Part shown: positions 1 through 7,770 of the stretch, one piece after another
Layout of the letters: each line of letters opens with the position of its first letter
Numbering within the stretch: position 1 is the first letter of the stretch
From: Plastoroseomonas arctica
GTDB lineage: Bacteria > Pseudomonadota > Alphaproteobacteria > Acetobacterales > Acetobacteraceae
DNA: 64,000 nucleotides
NCBI RefSeq assembly: GCF_018128965.1
Contig: NZ_JAAEDH010000001.1
Coordinates: 393,081-457,080 of the forward strand
Direction of reading: 5' to 3'
Program-made: the position numbers and the translations under genes
The notes under the pieces: generated by a model
The model's input: only the letters and a program-made list of their open reading frames with translations
What the model was told of the DNA's origin: nothing
The model's database searches: none

Positions 1-980
1 TCGTAAGTGAGGCTGACATTGTCGAAGGTGACGGTCACACGTGGTGGCACGGTCTCGAGCACGAGCCCGCCGCCGGTGCCCACGGCGCCGAGCAGCGGCG
101 CGAGGTCGGCGGCAGCACCAGTGGCACTCAGCCGCTCATGATAGGCCTGGGCGAACAGGCGCAGCGGCTGGAAGAAGGCCGGCACCAGCAGCAGCGCGAA
201 CAGCGCCGCCGTCGGATCCGGATGCGCCTCGCCCAGCACCGCGCCGTGCCGGATCGCGATGCAGGCGAGGGTCGCGGCCGCGATTAGCTCCATCGCGCCG
301 GAGGACAGGAAGGCCACCCGCAGCACCTTCATGGTGCGCACCCGCAGCTCCTCGGCGCGGACGCCGAGGGCTGATTGCTCCGCCTTCTCGCGATTGAACA
401 GGACCAGGGTCGGCAGGCCGCGCATGCGGTCGAGGAAGCGGCCTGAGAGCGCCTGCAGCGCCCCGAATTGCCGCCGGCTCGCCGCCGCAGCCCCGATGCC
501 GGCACCGGCCTGCGCCACCGGCACCATGAGCCCCGCGACCACCAGGATCCAGCCGGTGACGCCATCCATCGCGCCCGCCGCGCCCGCCACCATGAGTGGC
601 CCGATGATCGCGAGCATCGCGGCCGGTACCCAGCGGGCGAAATAGCCTTCCATGGCATCGACCCGGTCGACCACCAGCGCGGTCCGTGCGCCGACCGGGC
701 GGAGGTCCTGCACGCCCTTGTCCAACAGGCGCGAAAACGCCTGGGCACGAAGCCTGGCCTTGGCCGCCTCGCCCGCCGCCACCTGGGCCCGTTCCTGCGC
801 GATGCCGAGGCCGGCGGCGATCAGCGCGAGCCCGCCGGCCAGCACCAGCGCCGGCCAGCCGGCATCACCGAAGCCCAGCAGCCGCGCGAGAAGGCCGGCG
901 ATCAGCCAGGCTTCCGCGATGCCCACCGCCACCAGCGCTACGCCGATTCCGACCGAGCGGATGACGAGGGGGCGCGCCAT
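1..980 (-). CDS. cydD: Thiol reductant ABC exporter subunit CydD, N-terminal part (cut by window edge)
   Basis: Reading in from position 980 on the minus strand gives about 326 residues of an ABC exporter membrane domain, ending as the nucleotide-binding domain begins (RVTVTFDNVSLTY). CydD with CydC exports cysteine and glutathione across the inner membrane and is needed for cytochrome bd assembly. CydD-like signatures are visible: EGYFARWVPAAML after a VDRVDAM segment, GRFLDRMRGLPTLVLF, and FALLLVPAFFQPLR in the last membrane helix. The Walker motifs lie outside the window. The ATG at 980 is the simplest start; an in-frame TTG at 1031 would add a basic, Arg-rich segment that some CydD proteins have. 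It is divergent from the deacetylase gene at 1106, so 981-1105 should hold both promoters. CydD rather than CydC rests on motif recognition. Confidence 0.8.
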   Translation of the reverse strand, partial: MARPLVIRSVGIGVALVAVGIAEAWLIAGLLARLLGFGDAGWPALVLAGGLALIAAGLGIAQERAQVAAGEAAKARLRAQAFSRLLDKGVQDLRPVGARTALVVDRVDAMEGYFARWVPAAMLAIIGPLMVAGAAGAMDGVTGWILVVAGLMVPVAQAGAGIGAAAASRRQFGALQALSGRFLDRMRGLPTLVLFNREKAEQSALGVRAEELRVRTMKVLRVAFLSSGAMELIAAATLACIAIRHGAVLGEAHPDPTAALFALLLVPAFFQPLRLFAQAYHERLSATGAAADLAPLLGAVGTGGGLVLETVPPRVTVTFDNVSLTY

Positions 981-1105
981 GCGCCGCTCCCGCGCCAACA
1001 GCGCCGCAGCTTCCCCCCGCTTTTCTCTCAACGCGTTGCTCTCGCCATGCCGAACCGTTTAACCAACCCTCACGCGCCCGTCACCTGTCCGAAGGTCCGC
1101 CAACG

Positions 1106-1996
1106 ATGCTGCCCAGCCATGCCCGCTATGACGACCACCCACTGCCCGACCGGCCCCGCTACACTTGGCCGAACGGGGCGCGGCTCGCGGTCTATATCGG
1201 GCTCAATTTAGAGCAGTTCGCGTTCGGGGAAGGACTCGGTGCCGAACTTGCGCCGGGAGGGCCGCACCCCGACGTGCTGAACTACGCCTGGCGCGACTAT
1301 GGCAACCGTATCGGCGCCTGGCGGCTGCTGACCCAGCTCGACCAGCTGGCGCTGCCAGCGACGCTGCTGGTCAACACCGCGATGTATGACGCGGCACCCT
1401 CCCTGCTCGCCGCCCACCGGTCGCGCGGGGATGAATTCGCCGGCCACGGCCGCACCAATTCCGAGCGCCAGTCCATACTGCCTCGCGACGAGGAACGCGC
1501 GCTGATCGCCCAATGCACCGCGCGCATGACGGCCGAGGAAGGCGTCGCACCCCGCGGTTGGCTCTCGCCCTGGATCGCGGAGAGCGTGGCCACGCCCGAC
1601 ATGCTGGTCGAGGCCGGCTACCGATACACGCTCAACTGGTGCAACGACGACCAGCCGATCTGGCACCGCACCGCGCATGGGCCGCTGCTCGCAATCCCCT
1701 ACCCGCAGGAGGTGAACGACATCCCCTCGATCGCGGCGCGCAAGGATGGCGCGGCACAGTTCGCGGACATGATCATCGATGATTTCGACGAACGCCTGGA
1801 GCAATGCGCGGATGGAATTTCTCAGGTCATGGGCATCGCGTTGCACCCGTACATCATCGGACAGCCCTACAGGATGCGGCAGCTGCGGCGGGCGCTGACG
1901 CACATCCATGCCCGGCGCGAGGAGATCTGGATCACGACAGCGGGCGGAATCTTCGATCACGTTGCCGGTTTCCTGCCCGGGACCATCCCGGGGTGA
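1106..1996 (+). CDS. Polysaccharide deacetylase family (NodB-fold) hydrolase
   Basis: A 296-residue protein of the carbohydrate esterase 4 / polysaccharide-deacetylase superfamily, in the cytoplasmic PuuE-like allantoinase or N-deacylase branch. It has no signal peptide. Visible landmarks are the N-terminal WPNGARLAVYIGLNLE strand, the DYGNRIGAWRLL segment, the GHGRTNSERQ segment in place of the usual metal His cluster, GWLSPWIAES, and IALHPYIIGQP near the C terminus, which supplies the His expected late in the barrel. The substrate cannot be told; polyamine, purine and formamide substrates are all known for relatives. It starts 125 bp from the divergent cydD start and is followed by a hairpin spacer before pyrB. 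Confidence 0.75.
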   Translation: MLPSHARYDDHPLPDRPRYTWPNGARLAVYIGLNLEQFAFGEGLGAELAPGGPHPDVLNYAWRDYGNRIGAWRLLTQLDQLALPATLLVNTAMYDAAPSLLAAHRSRGDEFAGHGRTNSERQSILPRDEERALIAQCTARMTAEEGVAPRGWLSPWIAESVATPDMLVEAGYRYTLNWCNDDQPIWHRTAHGPLLAIPYPQEVNDIPSIAARKDGAAQFADMIIDDFDERLEQCADGISQVMGIALHPYIIGQPYRMRQLRRALTHIHARREEIWITTAGGIFDHVAGFLPGTIPG

Positions 1997-2003
1997 AGCA
2001 AGG

Positions 2004-2024
2004 CCAGGAGGCGCTGCCTCCTGG
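2004..2024 (+). repeat. Perfect 9-bp stem hairpin in the deacetylase-pyrB spacer
   Basis: Positions 2004-2012 pair perfectly with 2016-2024 (CCAGGAGGC and its complement) around a 3-nt loop. A GC-rich tail (acctccgcc) follows and there is no T-run, so it is not a textbook intrinsic terminator. GC-rich hairpins of this kind are common between genes in Acetobacteraceae as far as I know. It could be a dispersed repeat, an mRNA 3'-end stabiliser or a Rho-assisted terminator. Confidence 0.5.
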
Positions 2025-2107
2025 ACCTCCGCCGGGGACAGAGCCTGTCGCCGGACGCCGGCTCGAGATGGCTTCCACAGGGCGCGGGCAGACCCTACCC
2101 TGGGGGT

Positions 2108-3049
2108 ATGCCCACTCCTCCTCGCCACCTGCTCGCCATCGAAGGGCTGGAGCCGCCCCATATCGCTGACATGCTGGACCTGGCGGAGAACTACGCCCTG
2201 CTCAACCGGTCCGGCAAAACCCAGCGCGACCTGCTCAAGGGACGCACGCTGATCAACCTGTTCTTCGAGGATTCCACCCGCACCCGCACCAGCTTCGAAC
2301 TCGCGGGAAAACGCCTGGGCGCGGATGTCATCAACATGGCGGTGAGCACTTCTTCCGTGAACAAGGGCGAGACGCTGCTCGACACGGCCTCCACCCTCAA
2401 CGCCATGCAATGCGACCTGCTGGTGATCCGCCACGCGCAATCCGGCGCGCCCGCGCTGCTCTCGCAGAAGGTGGAGGCCGCCGTCATCAACGCCGGCGAC
2501 GGCACCCATGAGCACCCTACCCAGGCCCTGCTGGATGCGCTCACCATCCGCCGCCACAAGGGGCACCTGGACAATCTGGTCATCGCGATCTGCGGCGACG
2601 TGCTGCACTCCCGCGTGGCGCGATCCAACATCCACCTGCTGCTGACCATGGGTGCCCGTGTGCGGATCGTCGGACCGCCCACGCTGATCCCGGCGGAGGC
2701 GGCGCGACTCGGCGTCGAGATCTTTCACACGATGCGCGAAGGCTTGGCGGGCGCGGACGTGGTGATGATGCTGCGGCTGCAGAAGGAACGCATGGCGGGC
2801 GGGCTGGTCCCCTCCTCGCGTGAGTTCTTCCGATTCTTCGGGCTGGACGCAGAAAAGCTCGCCTATGCGAAGTCGGACGCCATCGTCATGCACCCGGGCC
2901 CGATGAACCGCGGCGTCGAGATCGACAGCGCCATCGCGGATGATCCGGTGCGTAGCGTGATCGGCGAGCAGGTAGAGATGGGGGTCGCCTGCCGGATGGC
3001 GGTGCTTGATTTGCTCGCGCGGAACCTGCGGCGGAACACACGAATATAA
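2108..3049 (+). CDS. pyrB: Aspartate carbamoyltransferase catalytic subunit
   Basis: 313 residues, the normal length for the ATCase catalytic chain. It condenses carbamoyl phosphate with aspartate, the committed step of pyrimidine synthesis. The carbamoyl-phosphate loop [13 protein letters not shown] (about residues 53-65), the HPTQALLD motif and the C-terminal [11 protein letters not shown] motif are all intact. The ATG at 2108 follows a G-rich stretch. In relatives pyrB is followed directly by a dihydroorotase-family gene; here an AT-rich reverse-strand gene begins 12 bp after the pyrB stop and separates the pair. The last residues before the stop (NTRI) are near the base-composition boundary and may derive from the insertion. 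Confidence 0.97.
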   Translation: MPTPPRHLLAIEGLEPPHIADMLDLAENYALLNRSGKTQRDLLKGRTLINLFFEDSTRTRTSFELAGKRLGADVINMAVSTSSVNKGETLLDTASTLNAMQCDLLVIRHAQSGAPALLSQKVEAAVINAGDGTHEHPTQALLDALTIRRHKGHLDNLVIAICGDVLHSRVARSNIHLLLTMGARVRIVGPPTLIPAEAARLGVEIFHTMREGLAGADVVMMLRLQKERMAGGLVPSSREFFRFFGLDAEKLAYAKSDAIVMHPGPMNRGVEIDSAIADDPVRSVIGEQVEMGVACRMAVLDLLARNLRRNTRI

Positions 3050-3060
3050 CCTTCAACTCG

Positions 3061-4590
3061 CTACCTGGTCACAACTAGATTGCTGACCGGATATTGTATC
3101 ATTATATCCCGCTGCTCACGAGTATTTTTCCAATGGCCACTTTCAATATATGTTGCAGCGCAATCCTCTACTAAATGAACGCGTACGTTATTTTCAAAAA
3201 ACTCTGGGAAAAGTTCACGCCGAAAAAAATAAATATCCGTTAAATTCTGTCCCATAGCAGCCAGCAGCGGTGCAAACGTACCGAACCCGCAGATAAGGCG
3301 TTGAGAAGATTGAATTTCGCGAGCATCACTTTCCAAATCACTACTCAAAAACTTACTTTTAATTCCAATGCTATCAACCCAATCTTTGAATGTATTGACG
3401 CACGGGTTGTTAATATCTTCATAAACAATAATTATCTCGTCCACACCAAAATTAACAGCATGTTCGACGCATAACTTATAGTAAGCAAGAGGTGGCTGGA
3501 CATAGCTGCTTGGTATTTTTCCAGCAGATGCAAATACGTCGCCTGAACGAAAGTGCACCGTTATTGATTTTGACGAACGGCCTTCGCTAGGCTGAAAAAA
3601 AACGACAGGAGGCATCAGATGCTTAAATATAAATGAATAACTTGCGTCTCGCAGTAATCTAAGGCCCATATTTTTATCGTCTTTTTTCGTTAGAAGATGG
3701 GGGAAAATTCGCAGCCGCCAAAATGAATATGAAAATACACACTCATTCTTCGGAAAATTTCGATCTGTTGTGTACAGTGCTACGCCAGCTTTCTGTTCGA
3801 TTACTGTTGGGTAATATTTTTCGGTAAAAGAGCGATCTTGATCGATATAAACCTTTGGTATATTAAAAAATTGAGCGACCGCTACAGCGTTTGCTACACA
3901 GATAAGGAAATTTCCTAATCTTTGGCTTGTATTGACGTGCAACGCGTCAATTACAACTGAATCGGATGATCCTTGGTAGGTTTTTATGTTGTCATTCTTA
4001 ATCAACTCCTTGTCAAATTTTGAAATTTGAAAGAATTTGGCGGCATTCCGTAAATTAAAATCTTGCTGCTCAACCAATATTTTAATATGGCGCAGGTGCA
4101 ATGTAGTCTCTGAGCTTTCAATTCTGATCTTTTTGAAAGACCCGCCTCTTACTGGAACAATGACTTGCGATCCATCGCGATCATTCCCAAAAGGAAAATC
4201 AATGATACCAATTTTTGTAAATGTAAATTCTGCATCACTAGAACTTCCACAAATTACAAGGGGCAAACACCGATCTTCAAAGTTCGATCTATTGTAGATT
4301 ACAATGTATTTTACTTCATAATCTTTACCGAGATCGATCTCCCAGAAAGGACGTTTCTCTGGCAAAGTATGTATCGCATATTCGACATCTAAGCCTTCAT
4401 CAACTAAACTTGACGCTGAATATCGCCGTCCCCACTTTGGGTGTGATGAACTTACCCTGCATTGCTTGCCGGGAGCGATATTGACGAAATCCTCAGTCCG
4501 AAAATTATTCAAGCCTATCATGAAAATATTCCGAATCGGTCTACGAGGAAGCGGACCAAGCCTTGTAGGCAGTTCGCGGCAATTCATCAT
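3061..4590 (-). CDS. Discoidin (F5/8 C)-like plus glycosyltransferase-like protein on an AT-rich island
   Basis: 509 residues, strikingly AT-rich with Lys/Asn/Ile/Phe-rich codon use unlike every neighbour. Residues about 37-172 resemble an F5/8 type C (discoidin) carbohydrate-binding domain: VNIAPGKQCRVSSS opening, FWEIDLGKDYEVKYIVIYNR core strands and a closing LRHIKILVEQ strand. The C-terminal half carries HFRSGD at about 346-351, which looks like the donor-binding H-x-R-x-G-D motif of GT11/GT23-type fucosyltransferases, followed by an LAYYKLC helix. I infer a polysaccharide- or glycan-modifying transferase. There is no signal peptide or clear membrane segment. It is oriented against pyrB and the downstream pyr gene, so it interrupts co-transcription. 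No transposase or integrase was seen beside it. Confidence 0.6.
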   Translation of the reverse strand: MMNCRELPTRLGPLPRRPIRNIFMIGLNNFRTEDFVNIAPGKQCRVSSSHPKWGRRYSASSLVDEGLDVEYAIHTLPEKRPFWEIDLGKDYEVKYIVIYNRSNFEDRCLPLVICGSSSDAEFTFTKIGIIDFPFGNDRDGSQVIVPVRGGSFKKIRIESSETTLHLRHIKILVEQQDFNLRNAAKFFQISKFDKELIKNDNIKTYQGSSDSVVIDALHVNTSQRLGNFLICVANAVAVAQFFNIPKVYIDQDRSFTEKYYPTVIEQKAGVALYTTDRNFPKNECVFSYSFWRLRIFPHLLTKKDDKNMGLRLLRDASYSFIFKHLMPPVVFFQPSEGRSSKSITVHFRSGDVFASAGKIPSSYVQPPLAYYKLCVEHAVNFGVDEIIIVYEDINNPCVNTFKDWVDSIGIKSKFLSSDLESDAREIQSSQRLICGFGTFAPLLAAMGQNLTDIYFFRRELFPEFFENNVRVHLVEDCAATYIESGHWKNTREQRDIMIQYPVSNLVVTR

Positions 4591-4792
4591 CCATTTCGCA
4601 AACTGGTCTCCAAAGCCTCGTCGCGCTGAACGTCACTAAAGCCCTTTTGACTGAAGGTAAACGCTGCTCATAACGCCATGTCGCCTTGAGGAAGCTCTCC
4701 GATCAACGAGCCCGACTACGCAACGCGTTTAGCCTCAACCATTAGTCGGAACGATGGCGGATTTCGCACACCTCCCCTATAAGCGCCAGCAG
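4591..4792. other. Right flank of the AT-rich island
   Basis: About 200 bp between the start of the reverse-strand glycosyltransferase-like gene and the preferred start of the dihydroorotase-like gene. Base composition returns gradually to the high-GC background. It should contain the promoter of the reverse gene and any promoter now driving the pyr-plsY-dprA run, cut off from pyrB. I see no convincing -35/-10 pair, target-site duplication or inverted repeat by eye. Confidence 0.5.
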
Positions 4793-6067
4793 ATGGCCGC
4801 CCTCCTCATCACCAACGCACGACTCATGGATGCAGGCGCCGGTCTAGATATCCTCGGTAGTCTCCTCATCAAATCCGGCCGTATCGCCGCGCACGGCCCG
4901 TCCCTCACCGCCCCCGAGTTGACTCCGACACTGGACGCCCAGGGCGCCATCCTCGCCCCCGGCTTGATCGACATGCGCGCCTCCCTCGGCGAGCCTGGAT
5001 TCGAGCATCGCGAGACCATCGCCTCCGCCGCCCGCGCCGCGGCCGCCGGCGGCATTACCACCCTCTGCGCCCTGCCTGATACCGAGCCCGCACTCGACGA
5101 CCCGGCCCTGCTGCAATTCCTTATCCGCCGCGGCGAGGCGACAGGCAGCCTCACCATCCTCCCCTACGGTGCGGCGACCATCGACTGCGCCGGCAAGGAC
5201 ATGGCCGAGTTCGGCCTGCTGCGCGAAGCGGGTGCCATCGCCTTCACCGACGGCCGGCGTGCCATCGCCAGCGCGCGGGCCATGCGCCTGGCCCTCTCCT
5301 ACGCCCGTGGCTTCGGGTGCTTCATCGTCCAGCACCCCGAGGACCCCTCGCTGGCCGCCGGCGGTGCAGCAACGGAGGGCGAGCTCGCCACCCGCCTGGG
5401 CCTGCCGGGCATTCCGGCAGCGGCGGAGTCCATCCTGGTCGCGCGGGACATCGCGCTCGCCCGCCTGACCGGCGGGCATGTGCATTTTGCCCATGTCTCG
5501 ACCGGTGCCGCGCTCGACCTCATCCGCGGTGCGAAGGCCGAGGGGCTGCACGTCACCTGCGACACCGCCCCCCCCTATTTCGACCTGAACGAGACCGCCA
5601 TTGGAGACTACCGCACCTACGCCAAGCTCTCCCCGCCGTTGCGCGCCGATGCCGACCGGCTGGCCGTGGTCGCCGCGCTCGCGGACGGCACGATCGACGC
5701 CATCGCCTCCGACCACCAACCCCGCGACGCCGATGACAAGCGCCTGCCCTTCGCCCAGGCCGAGGCCGGAGGCGCCGGCCTCGCCACCCTGCTCGGCATC
5801 ACACTCGCCCGCGTTCACGGCGGAGACCTCACCATGCTCCAGGCGCTGGCCCTCCTGACATCCAACCCAGCCAAACTGCTGAACCTCGAAACCGGCACGC
5901 TGGCCCCCGGCGCCCCGGCCGACCTGGTCCTGTTTGACCCCGAGCGGGGCTGGAAGGTCGAGGCCGGCAAACTTCCCGGGAAGGCCCAGAACTCCCCCTT
6001 CGACGGGCGGGCGCTGGAGGGCCGGGTGATCGCCACCTTCAAGGCTGGCCGCCGCGTCTTCGGTTGA
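4793..6067 (+). CDS. Dihydroorotase-family protein lacking the HxH metal motif (PyrX/PyrC'-like)
   Basis: 424 residues from ATG 4793 (an upstream in-frame ATG at 4754 would add 13 residues). Amidohydrolase fold of class I dihydroorotase. The canonical D-x-H-x-H metal motif after the first strand is here D60-M-R62-A-S64, so both histidines are lost. Other positions remain: FTDGR, QHPED, HFAHVSTG and IASDHQP. This matches the non-catalytic dihydroorotase homologues (PyrX, PyrC') that assemble with the ATCase catalytic chain in Pseudomonas and that pair with pyrB in many alphaproteobacteria. I infer a structural partner of PyrB rather than an enzyme; a catalytic pyrC would be elsewhere. Its stop overlaps the plsY start by one base. 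Confidence 0.85.
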   Translation: MAALLITNARLMDAGAGLDILGSLLIKSGRIAAHGPSLTAPELTPTLDAQGAILAPGLIDMRASLGEPGFEHRETIASAARAAAAGGITTLCALPDTEPALDDPALLQFLIRRGEATGSLTILPYGAATIDCAGKDMAEFGLLREAGAIAFTDGRRAIASARAMRLALSYARGFGCFIVQHPEDPSLAAGGAATEGELATRLGLPGIPAAAESILVARDIALARLTGGHVHFAHVSTGAALDLIRGAKAEGLHVTCDTAPPYFDLNETAIGDYRTYAKLSPPLRADADRLAVVAALADGTIDAIASDHQPRDADDKRLPFAQAEAGGAGLATLLGITLARVHGGDLTMLQALALLTSNPAKLLNLETGTLAPGAPADLVLFDPERGWKVEAGKLPGKAQNSPFDGRALEGRVIATFKAGRRVFG

Positions 6068-6657
6068 TGAATCCCTCACTCTACTTCCTCGCCGCGCTGG
6101 TCGTCGGCTACCTGCTGGGCTCGATCCCCTTTGGCTTCCTGCTGACCCGCGCGGCGGGGTTGGGCGATATCCGCACCATCGGGTCGGGAAATATCGGGGC
6201 GACCAATGTGCTGCGCACCGGCAACAAGAAGGTCGCCGCGGCAACGCTGTTTTGCGATGCCCTGAAGGGAGCGGTCGCGGTGTGGCTGTTTCCGGCCGAT
6301 CCTCTGGCGGCCGGCACGGCCGTGGTACTGGGTCACATGTTCCCGGTCTGGCTGCGCTTTCGCGGCGGCAAGGGCGTGGCCACCGGCATCGGCGTGTACC
6401 TGGCCGCCATGTGGCCTGTCGGCGTCTTCATCTGCGCCACGTGGCTCGTGGGCGCGCTGCTGACGCGCATTTCTTCGGCCGGTGCGCTGTTGGCCTTTGC
6501 CCTCGCGCCGATCACCGCCTGGGCGCTGGTGGATGCCGAGCACGCGCTGCTGGCGCTGCTGGTGGGCGTGCTGATCTTCTGGCGGCATGAGGACAATATA
6601 CGCCGCCTGATCGCCGGCACTGAGCCGCGTATCGGCAAGGCAGCCCGCAGCCCGTGA
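6067..6657 (+). CDS. plsY: Acyl-phosphate:glycerol-3-phosphate acyltransferase PlsY
   Basis: 196 residues from ATG 6067, which overlaps the upstream TGA (TTGATGA); a TTG at 6064 is also in frame. Inner-membrane enzyme that makes lysophosphatidic acid from acyl phosphate, the first step of phospholipid synthesis. The three PlsY loops are present: GSIPFG near residue 18, GSGNIGATNVLRTG near 40, and GHMFPVWLRFRGGKGVATG near 90. Several hydrophobic segments follow. It is translationally coupled to both neighbours (start overlaps upstream stop, stop overlaps the dprA GTG). Confidence 0.95.
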   Translation: MNPSLYFLAALVVGYLLGSIPFGFLLTRAAGLGDIRTIGSGNIGATNVLRTGNKKVAAATLFCDALKGAVAVWLFPADPLAAGTAVVLGHMFPVWLRFRGGKGVATGIGVYLAAMWPVGVFICATWLVGALLTRISSAGALLAFALAPITAWALVDAEHALLALLVGVLIFWRHEDNIRRLIAGTEPRIGKAARSP

Positions 6658-7742
6658 CCCCGGGTGAGGCCATCGCCCGGCTGCGCCTGGCCCGCACCGA
6701 TGGCATCGGGCCTGCGCAATTCGCCACGCTCCTCACCCGCTACGGCAGCGCGGAGGAGGCTTTGCCCCGCATCGCCGGACGCTTCGCCGTGCCTTCCCCC
6801 GGTATCATCGCGCGCGAGATGGACGAAACCCAGCGTCTCGGCGCCCGGTTCCTGCACCTCGGAACGCCAGACTACCCTGAGCTACTCGGCCATATCCCCG
6901 ATGCGCCGCCGGTCCTCGCCTGTCTCGGCAACCCAGAGACATTGACCATCCGCGCGATCGCCATCGTCGGCGCGCGCAACGCCTCCGCCGCCGGCCGCCG
7001 CATCGCCGAGACAATCGCCGAGGCCGCAACCGAGGCCGGCTTGCTCGTCATCTCCGGACTAGCCCGCGGCATCGATGCCGCCGCGCATGCCGGCGCGCTC
7101 CGCCACGGCCCCACCGCGGCCGCCATCGCTGGTGGCCTCGACAAGCCCTACCCGCCCGAACACGCGGCGCTGCAGAACCAGATCGCGGAAACGGGCTGCA
7201 TCCTCGCAGAAGCCCCGCTCGGCACCGCTCCCATCGCGAAGCACTTCCCCCGCCGCAATCGCATCGTCGCCGGCCTCGCTCTGGGCACCATCGTCATCGA
7301 GGCCGCCGCCCGCTCCGGCAGCCTCATCACCGCCCGGCTCACGCTCGAATACGGCCGCGAGCTCTTCGCGGTCCCCGGCTCGCCGCTCGATCTGCGCAAC
7401 CAGGGGTCCAACGACCTCATCCGCCAGGGCGCGCACCTGACCGAGACCATCGCCGACATCCTCGCCAACCTCCCAGCAGAGCCTACGCCGGTCCTGCGAC
7501 GGCGGACCCTGATACCGCTGGAAACTGCTCCCCAGTCGACCCTTTCCCTCGACGAAGACTCCCCCGAAGCCGCACAAGTGCTTGCTTTATTGGGTAATTC
7601 ACCGGTGGCGGTTGACGATCTGCTTCGCCGCTGCCACCTCTCGCCCTCCGTCGTCCAGGCGATCCTGCTCGATCTTGAGCTCGCCGGACGGGTCGAGACC
7701 TCCCCCGGACAGAGGGTGGCGCTCCGCCCGCCCGGCCCCTGA
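6654..7742 (+). CDS. dprA: DNA-processing protein DprA
   Basis: 362 residues from GTG 6654, overlapping the plsY stop. DprA loads RecA on incoming single-stranded DNA during natural transformation and is found even in bacteria not known to be competent. The N-terminal helical (SAM-like) region is followed by the Rossmann-type DprA core with IAIVGARNASAAGRR, SGLARGIDAAAHAGAL and PRRNRIVAGLA, then a linker and a C-terminal winged-helix-like domain from about residue 295 (SPEAAQVLALLGNSPVAVDDL). All core motifs are intact. No other competence gene is in the window. Confidence 0.94.
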   Translation: MTPGEAIARLRLARTDGIGPAQFATLLTRYGSAEEALPRIAGRFAVPSPGIIAREMDETQRLGARFLHLGTPDYPELLGHIPDAPPVLACLGNPETLTIRAIAIVGARNASAAGRRIAETIAEAATEAGLLVISGLARGIDAAAHAGALRHGPTAAAIAGGLDKPYPPEHAALQNQIAETGCILAEAPLGTAPIAKHFPRRNRIVAGLALGTIVIEAAARSGSLITARLTLEYGRELFAVPGSPLDLRNQGSNDLIRQGAHLTETIADILANLPAEPTPVLRRRTLIPLETAPQSTLSLDEDSPEAAQVLALLGNSPVAVDDLLRRCHLSPSVVQAILLDLELAGRVETSPGQRVALRPPGP

Positions 7743-7770
7743 GGCGGCAGCGGAGAGACCAGCGTCAATC

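Noticed and set aside
3050..4753. AT-rich segment as an insertion sequence or prophage fragment
   Set aside because: No transposase, integrase, terminal inverted repeats or target duplication could be seen; the single gene looks like a glycan-modifying enzyme.
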